64,000 nucleotides of DNA from NCBI RefSeq assembly GCF_000143105.1, contig NW_014040801.1:2982559-3046558 (forward strand). The letters run 5' to 3'. The notes beneath the pieces were generated by a model. It ran no database searches, was not told the origin of the DNA, and was given only the letters and a program-made list of their open reading frames with translations. A program made the translations under genes and the position numbers. Positions 57,801 through 64,000 of the stretch are shown piece after piece; positions within the stretch are counted from its first letter, which is position 1; every line of letters starts with the position of its first letter. The DNA comes from Grosmannia clavigera kw1407. Taxonomy: Eukaryota > Ascomycota > Sordariomycetes > Ophiostomatales > Ophiostomataceae.

Positions 57801-59341
57801 TGCGCTCCATAAGCTTGCGACACAGCTCCTGCACATCCTGTTGCACATAGATATGCCTTGATTCCCAACCAAAGGACTTTGTCAGTTCATTGGTGCTGAC
57901 ATCGGTATTTGACGTCTGCAGCTGGTAGAACAGTCGCTGCAGTGTGTACGCGCTGTTGCTGAGACTCTCTTCGGTCTCAGTGGGGATTTCATAGATGGCC
58001 TTTGGTGACATGTTAGCAAGGCAGCCGCGAGCGGGACACCAGGCCTGAAATATCGGGACACGACTCACCTTTCGAAAAATGTTGGTGAAGTAGAGGGATT
58101 GTAGCAACGAGTTGAGGTAGCAGGTGGCGCCCTGGTTTTTCATACCAACATAACCCGTTTCCTTCTTGGAGTTGTAGTTGATGAAGCTGTGCCAGAGCGC
58201 ACCTGTCTCGTCCTTTACGATGCGGACGTAGGCCGTAATGTTCACCGTGTCGTTTTCGATGAGAGGTCTTGAGCGGCCTTCGGACTTGTGGAGCATCCGG
58301 CGAAGCTCGACGAAACGGGTAAAGCCCCAGTCGCCTTCCTCCTTTGTAAAGCGGTGGTGTGCGGTGTGGTGTGTGTAGATGGAGGGGTCGTTGGGGTTCC
58401 AGACGACCAGGGAGAACTGAACGCAGCACACCCAGTCGTCGGGGATTTCGTTTGCGTCGAAACCGTGCTCTAGGTAGACGGAACAATGGTCGACGTTGTT
58501 GCCGTAAGGGAAGAGCAATATGCGCCTGTGAGACGTGATACCAGCTGCAGTCAGTATGCAGTCGCACCGATTGAAGCGCAAAGAGCTGGAGAGGACGGTC
58601 CTGAAGACCGGGTGAGCTATCATACCAAGGATATCCGCCAGCCTTGAAGACGGGCCCATGCTCCTTCTTACGAAGCGTCCGCCACTGGGGCACCGTCCAG
58701 GTGTCGATGACATCATCCAAAATGGGAGGTTCCTCGATCAACGGGGTGAGGATCAGTTCCTTCATAGCCTCGACTGATCATTGGACAACGGTTAGCACTG
58801 CAGAGCGGCCCAGCGTACCTCGCAAGGGGAGAGGCTAAGAGGGGTTGGCGACAGCGGAACGTACAGTCATTTGCGAGGGGCTGATCGGACTCTGTGTCCA
58901 TGCCGATCGGGGCATCCGGAGTTGTATCTGTGGCTGAGTCGTTGTCGGATGTGCTGTTCACGGGTGGGCCGGTGAGCACATCGTCGGTCTCCATGGGGTA
59001 CGGAACATCCGCATCGTGATTGGGATCCTGTTCGCGTGGGAGACCGAGGCCTGTTTTAGCGAAAGTCAAAGCACACTGTGGCGTGAAGCACATAGCGGGA
59101 GAGGGGAGAGACGAGGAAATAGGAGGGCAATGGAAGAGGTAGTATTGACAGCCTCAAGACTAAGCGAGCTGAAGACTGAGAACGGGCCAGGAGGAGGAGG
59201 GCAGGGCATGGCGAGTGGGGAAGAGGAGGTGAAGACGGACACGGACAGCCGAGGCCGAGACTCTGACCGGCTTGCACGTAGACGAGAGGGATAAGAAGGG
59301 CTGTCTTGGTGCTGGAGGCGACGATGTCGGAAACTTACCAT
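54865..59341 (-). CDS. ubp15: Ubp15/USP7-type ubiquitin carboxyl-terminal hydrolase
   Basis: MATH-domain deubiquitinase. Eleven coding exons: 59341-59339, 59027-58865, 58773-58626, 58525-58069, 57999-57054, 56983-56334, 56267-56092, 56037-55605, 55544-55227, 55159-55030 and 54974-54865; 1177 residues, all phases consistent. The acidic N-terminus precedes the MATH domain (about 75-225, WRILLFPYGNN...GFTRFVELR). The USP core has Cys240 in NQGATCYLNS, VQQDVQELCRKL and His483 in GDLDAGHYYAYL. The C-terminal half holds Ubl-like repeats (HLYIGMKVI, TQKTDALYFEVLE, KRLEIRTGFKGKSFEKIKFA) and ends GIEDLFLH. The start is the least certain part: the model uses ATG directly followed by a 311-nt intron (GTAAGT to GAACAG). 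An alternative is the in-frame ATG at 58994. Confidence 0.93.
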
Positions 59342-60689
59342 GTCTGCTCAGAGAGCGCGCGGCTTTGCTGATGCTTCTGCCTGCCTTTCCTGGAATCTCT
59401 TGCCTTCTCGGTGGGGAGGAAAGAGCTAGGCGGCACGGTCTCGGAGGCCACCAGAAAAAAGTCGACGGCCTAGGAAGGTGGACAGGACGAGAACGACAGG
59501 AGGGATGATTGAGAGGTGGGAGACGCGACCCGCGATGGTGAGAGGTAGGTGCGAGTAGAGACGAGGCGAGGAGAAAAGTGGGAGGAGAAAAACAGCACAA
59601 AATGGACCACTCGTATTGGGGGGCGTGCGATGGCCACGGGCGTATGACAAATGGGGCACTAAGAAATGGAGAAAGAGAGTAAAACCAAGACGGGCGAGGA
59701 CTCGCTTTGACGAGAAGTACGGGGGTGGTGCAGGCTGGTGCAGACCGGTGCAAATTGGTGTGCAATTGGGGTGGATGAGGTGCTGATTTTTTCCTGGGTT
59801 CTGTCTACTATTTCTGCATCTTACATTCTTCGTGCATATCGGTGCTATAGCCTGGGCGGAGACGCTGCTGCTGCTCCGCGTAAGCTGCTGCAGAGCACGG
59901 CGCGGATGGGAAGAGCGAGAGGACCGGACGACGGCAAAACGTGGGGAGAACAGCTAGACTACGGGTGCTTGTCTGCAGGAGCTCAGCGTGGACGAGGGCA
60001 CGGAGGACAGGGCGACAGTGGTCAGTACACACATCAGAGAAATCGCTGCAACGGCAAAGCCTGATGATATCTTACTTTTTGCTTTCGGCTAGGCCCAACA
60101 GGTCGAACGGGTGGCCGCTAATACCGATTTTTCAGCGCATACCCTGGGTGGGGCAGGCATGAACAAGGTAGGAAAGACCCCGCCATGACGTTCGGGCAGG
60201 CTTTTCGTCCAGCGCTCTGTGCTCTGTGCCAGAGCTCAGTGGCAGTCTGTGCGGGCGATAAGACGCCTGTCGTGTGATTTGGAGCTGCCATGGAAGCGAC
60301 CACGTCATCGGATTATCGCCTGGAATCAGGGCCGCCACGAGGCTGCACTACGCTGCAAAGGGACTATTGCACGCTAAGATCCCATCCTATTCTCATGGGT
60401 CTTGCGCCATCCAGATGCGTCGTAACACGGCTGTCGTTTCTCTCTACTGTCGTCTCGCAAGACCCAACGGTATCTGACCCGTAAAAGTGATCGATGTGGG
60501 GTAATTGGCAGCCTTTTTCCGCCACTAGACCTGAGGACTGTGCTGTGGGCCTGTGCTTCTAGGTGCTGAAGCAAGACCTCAATCTGTTTAGTCGACAACT
60601 GAGTCTCACCTCGTCTAGACGACAACACGCCAATTATTGTCTGCCTGGTGCTTCTTGCTATTCGTCGTGTCTTTCCTGGGACCTTACGG
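59342..60689. other. Divergent promoter region ubp15/PDK
   Basis: About 1.3 kb, no supported gene. The left part is probably the ubp15 5' leader; open frames there are short and biased. Confidence 0.5.
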
Positions 60690-62270
60690 ATGGCCAGTCC
60701 GTCAGGGCGGTTGCGCATCGCCTGCTGTCGTCCTGCTGCTGGCAGTCGCTTCTTCTGGCTTTCGGCTCTGCCTCGAAGGTCTCTGTCGACTTCTCCGGCA
60801 GCCTCTTACTCTCCTGACATTTCGAAATGGAGGCCCATCTCTGTTCTTGACGAGTAGGTTCCTCTTTTTTCCCTCTCTCCTCTCCTCATCTCTCTTCTTC
60901 CTCTTTCTCCTCTCCTCCTCTCCTTCCTCTCTCTCCTCTCCTCCTCTCCTTCCTCTCTCTCCTCCCCTCTCTCCTCTCCCCACTGACTCACATCGCAGTT
61001 GGGTCGCCAAGGAGGCCCGTCCCATCAGCCTCCGTCAGCTCATGGTCTTTGGCCGGTCGTTGACCGAGGCCCGGCTGATCAGCTCGGGCAACTATGTCCG
61101 TACCGAGCTGCCGATCCGGCTGGCCCACCGCATCCGCGACATCCAACAGCTGCCCTATGCCGTCGTGTCGAACCCACACATCAGCGCCGTCTACGAGCTG
61201 TACTACGACGCCTTTGACCGCCTGCGCCGCCTCAAGGAGATCCGCTCCCTCGACGACAACGACGCGCTCTGCACGGCCATCGGCCACACCCTGCAGGCCC
61301 ACCTGCCCGTCATCCCCAAGCTGGCCATGGGCATCCTCGAGTCGAGCGGCCTGATGGGGCCCGGCGACCTCGACAAGTTTATGAACACCATCCTGCGATC
61401 GGTGAGCTGTCTGCGTGTCTTTGTGTCTGCCTCCCGCTCTAACACCCAGAGCGCATCTCCCGCCGCGTCATCGCCGAGCAGCACCTCGCCCTCACCGAGA
61501 CCTTTGGCGCCTCCTGGTACTCGCCCGGCGCGCCGCTGCCCGAGAATCACGACTTTATCGGCGAGGTCTTCCTCAAGTGCGCCGCCCGCGACGTCATCGA
61601 ACGCTGTGCCAACGCCGTCTGCGCGCTCGCCCGCAGCGCCTACGGCCCCCATGTCACGCTGCCGCGCGTCCAGATCGCCGGCCACCTCGACACCACCTTC
61701 CCCTACATCCTCAGCCACATCGAGTACATTGTGGGCGAGCTGCTGCGCAACGCCGTCCAGGCCGTCGTCGAGAAGCAGCTCCGCCTCGGCACCGGCACCC
61801 CGCCCCCCATCGAGGTCACCATCTGTGAGGCCCAGCAGCACATCATCATCCGCGTCTCCGACCAGGGTGGCGGCGTGTCCCAGGACATGCTCCCGTACCT
61901 CTGGTCCTTTAGCAAGGGCGAGCACTCGCAGCGCCTGCTGGAGAACCTGCAAAAGGTGCCCCGGATGAGCGCCACGTTGCAGGAGCTACAGACAGACGAT
62001 TCGCACCAGCCGCACAAGCACGGCCATCGCCACAAACACGTCAATCCCGACTCGGACCATGGCAGCTCCCTCTCCACCCTCTCTCAGCGCCCTCCAAACC
62101 TGCGTCTCGGCATGGGGCTGCCCTTGAGTCGCGTCTACGCCGAATACTGGGCTGGCAGCCTCGAGCTTCACAGTCTCGAGGGATATGGCGTCGACGTCTT
62201 CCTTCAGATCTCCAAGTTGGGAAACAAGAATGAGCAGCTGACACGGCGGGCAAGCATGGATGCTGTCTAG
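60690..62270 (+). CDS. Mitochondrial PDK/BCKDK-type protein kinase (pyruvate or branched-chain dehydrogenase kinase)
   Basis: GHKL-fold Ser kinase that inactivates the E1 subunit of a 2-oxo-acid dehydrogenase complex; which complex cannot be told from sequence alone. Exons 60690-60853, 60999-61401 and 61452-62270; introns 145 nt (CT-rich) and 50 nt; 461 residues. The N-terminus (MASPSGRLRIACCRPAAGSR) is a typical presequence. The helical bundle includes RTELPIRLAHRIRDIQQLPY and LIPKLAMGI-like segments. ATP site: N-box ELLRNAVQ (Asn289), DQGGG (326-330), the lid YLWSFSKG and GMGLPLSR (408-415). A His-rich insert (residues 373-392) sits in the ATP lid. The frame is open upstream without an ATG; ATG 60690 gives the best presequence. 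Confidence 0.92.
60862..60985 (+). repeat. Polypyrimidine TCCTC repeats within intron 1 of the PDK gene
   Basis: About 120 nt of almost only C and T, with imperfect repeats such as CTCCTCTCCTTCCTCTCT, lying between the donor (60854) and acceptor (60998). It makes this intron about twice the local average length. Confidence 0.75.
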
Positions 62271-62830
62271 ACAGCCGGCCGGGGGAAAACAATAGGCGTT
62301 TGGGTGCTGAATATCATTTTAATAGTCGAAGATTAATATAGATCCATATACCAGCTAATTTCGCAGCTCGTGGCTACGTTTAAAAGAAAACAGGGCAGCC
62401 AATCTCATTATCTGGTATCATAAGAAAGACGGCCATATTACATCGTTACTAGGAACAGCAGCTTGGGAAAATAAATAAAAAAGGCGGAGGGATAAAAAAA
62501 AAAGGGCTAACAAGACGCAAGAAAACAGACACACGCACACACAAACGCAGGATAGGATGCTAGAAGAAGGATGTAGTGACAAAAATGTCTGGCCGGGGAA
62601 ATGACCTCCTTTTGTTGAAAGTGGAAAAAGGAAATAGGACGAGGCCGTGCTACATTCCTTGCTATTTTCCTCGCTTCCGCTCCCACATACCCAGAGAAAA
62701 GCTTGTCCGTCAGGCCCGGTGTAGGGACAAACAAGAGAAACGAAATAGACGTGTTCTCGGTACGGGAGCCAGGTACCCGCACATGGCGAGCCTAGCTGTC
62801 GGCGCAGTGGCCGGTGTGGTTGGGCCGCCC
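62271..62830. other. Convergent 3' intergenic region PDK / septin
   Basis: A/T-rich with A-runs (AATAAATAAAAAAGG near 62471, AAAAAAAAA near 62500) that may serve as 3'-end signals on either strand. No gene seen. Confidence 0.55.
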
Positions 62831-64000
62831 TTAACGACGGCCGTGGCTGCGAATAGCAGGGCCCTGCAACGAGTCAAGCTCTGCTTCCAGTTGCTTGATC
62901 TGGGCATGGGTCTGCTCGAGATCCTTGTTAAGGCGATCGCGCTCTGCGATAAGCTTCTGCTCCCATTGCCGGAACCGCTGCTCCTCGATCTTGACCTGTT
63001 CGGTAAAACGCTTGCGCAGGGTCTCCTCCTCCTCCTTGAACTTGGGGTTGTCCAGCTTGCGGGGACGGGCCTCGCCGAACTTGCGCGTCTCCATCTGCTG
63101 TGCGCGGTAGGCTTCGTAGTGCAGCTCTTCGGTTGTGTGGATCAGATCCAGCATGTGAGTGCGGATCAGGATGGACCGAAGCTTCTTAAAGTCGCAGTGG
63201 TCCTCGTTCTCGACTTCGGCAACACCCCACGAGTACTGCCGGCCCTTGACGATGCGGCCGTCACCCGTCTTCACGTCCTTCTCTGAGCCGATAACCGCAA
63301 AGGGCATGGCAGCCATCAGGCTGCGGGCGTGCTGCGCCGCCGCCTCATCGTCCTCCTCGACGGGCGGCTGGTAGATCTTGATGCCCTGGGCCTCGATGAC
63401 GGCTTGGATCTGCACGCGGTCCGTCAGCAGCCGATGCAACAGCAAAGCCAGTGTCCGATCTCAGGGGGGGCGCTGCTTACCTTCTCCTTGAACCGGGCCA
63501 GGTCGGCCGGGCTGAGCGTGTCGGCCTTGGCGATGACGGGGATCAGGTTGACTCGCGAGCAGAGTCGCTTCATGACCTCAATGTCCAGAGGCTTCAAGGT
63601 GTGGCCGGTGGGGCGGATGAAGTACAGGCAAGCATGGACACGCAGGTCAATCTTGTCCTGGCGGCGGGGCTGCTGCTCCTGGAGCATGTACGACTCGTGC
63701 TGGTCGTCGAGGAACTCGATAATGGGCATCCACGAGTCCCGGTTGTTGACGTAGTCGCCGAAGCCGGGCGTGTCAATAACGGTCAGACGGACTGGGCAGC
63801 GTTAGCATCGTGTCGATAGGGTAATATAAAACGTGCCGGACGTCATACCCTTGAAGAACTTCTCCTCCAGCTCGGCCTTGGTGATCTCGATCTCGACCGT
63901 CTTGTCGACCTGCTTCTGGTGGCGCCGCTTGTGGTCGGCATAGTTCTTGATGGTGGTCGAGAACAGGGTGTTGATAAAGGTGGTCTTGCCCAGGCCAGAC
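62831..64000 (-). CDS. aspB: Septin, Cdc3/AspB type (N-terminus off the window)
   Basis: GTP-binding filament protein of septation sites and hyphal collars. Visible exons: 64000-63849 (partial), 63791-63481 and 63409-62831; introns 57 nt and 71 nt. About 346 residues are visible. The window begins inside the P-loop (SGLGKTTFINTLF). G3 is DTPGFGDYVNN and G4 is AKAD. The septin unique element is present (KGRQYSWGVAEVENEDHCDF, KLRSILIRTHMLDL). A C-terminal coiled coil follows (EEEETLRKRFTEQVKIEEQR onward to LEAELDSL). The KRRHQKQVDKTVEIEITKAE segment and the coiled coil point to the Cdc3/AspB subgroup rather than Cdc10, which lacks it. The stop is at 62831-62833. Confidence 0.93.

Noticed and set aside
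60862..60985. CT-repeat tract as coding (continuous frame in 60637-61968)
   Set aside because: The product is a Ser/Leu/Pro/Phe run inside the protein; splicing 60853/60999 joins a proper presequence to the kinase domain.
1..64000. CRISPR array, insertion sequence, telomere repeat or secondary-metabolite cluster
   Set aside because: No regularly spaced direct repeats, no transposase-like frames, no TTAGGG runs and no PKS, NRPS or terpene synthase; the single hydrolase, GH16 and phosphatase genes do not form a pathway.

Overview
This is a gene-dense stretch of a filamentous ascomycete nuclear chromosome. Introns are short (about 49-145 nt, one of 311 nt), with GTRNGT-type donors, CTRAC branch points and YAG acceptors. 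The gene content (SepA/Bni1 formin, Trs120, bifunctional PABA synthase, Cdc3/AspB-type septin, trimethyllysine dioxygenase, DUF3684 protein) fits Pezizomycotina, most likely Sordariomycetes. The G/C-rich third positions and the Gly/Ser/Ala-rich inserts in ordinary housekeeping proteins would fit an Ophiostomatales-like genome, but that placement is only an inference. I see no bacterial-type operon, CRISPR array, transposon or telomere repeat.

Layout. 0-12 kb: the N-terminal two thirds of a formin (minus strand, cut by the left edge), a small one-pass membrane protein, a RING protein, the checkpoint clamp subunit Hus1 and an HSL-type alpha/beta hydrolase. 12-27 kb: the TRAPPII subunit Trs120, PABA synthase, Vps55, the proteasome alpha subunit Pre5, tRNA-Glu(UUC), a LOG-family phosphoribohydrolase and a CLPTM1-family membrane protein. 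27-41 kb: a 1.9-kilo-residue DUF3684 protein with an Hsp90/sacsin-type ATPase and a zincin-like C-terminal motif, an SDR-like protein without its catalytic Tyr and Lys, the calcineurin catalytic subunit, and mitochondrial trimethyllysine dioxygenase. 41-50 kb: a Ser/Thr-rich membrane protein, a PhoD-like phosphatase, a p24 cargo receptor and the splicing factor Prp45/SKIP. 50-64 kb: a gene-poor 2.3 kb holding a decayed amidase-family fragment, a membrane-anchored GH16 enzyme, Tim22, Ubp15/USP7, a mitochondrial PDK/BCKDK-type kinase and a Cdc3-type septin cut by the right edge.

The genes are mostly independent housekeeping loci. Themes recur without co-localised pathways: polarity and cytokinesis (formin, septin, calcineurin), membrane trafficking (Trs120, Vps55, p24), mitochondria (TMLH, Tim22, PDK), ubiquitin-proteasome (RING, Pre5, Ubp15). 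Several divergent pairs share upstream regions (formin/membrane protein, Vps55/Pre5, LOG/CLPTM1, TMLH/Ser-Thr protein, PhoD/p24, Ubp15/PDK).

Most exon structures were rebuilt by hand from splice signals, reading phase and remembered family conservation; no search was run. The most interesting items are the ATPase-zincin fusion, the SDR pseudoenzyme, and several unusual gene structures: a start codon that forms a coding exon by itself, 12-nt and 18-nt microexons, a GC-AG intron, and a splice donor that overlaps an in-frame stop codon.
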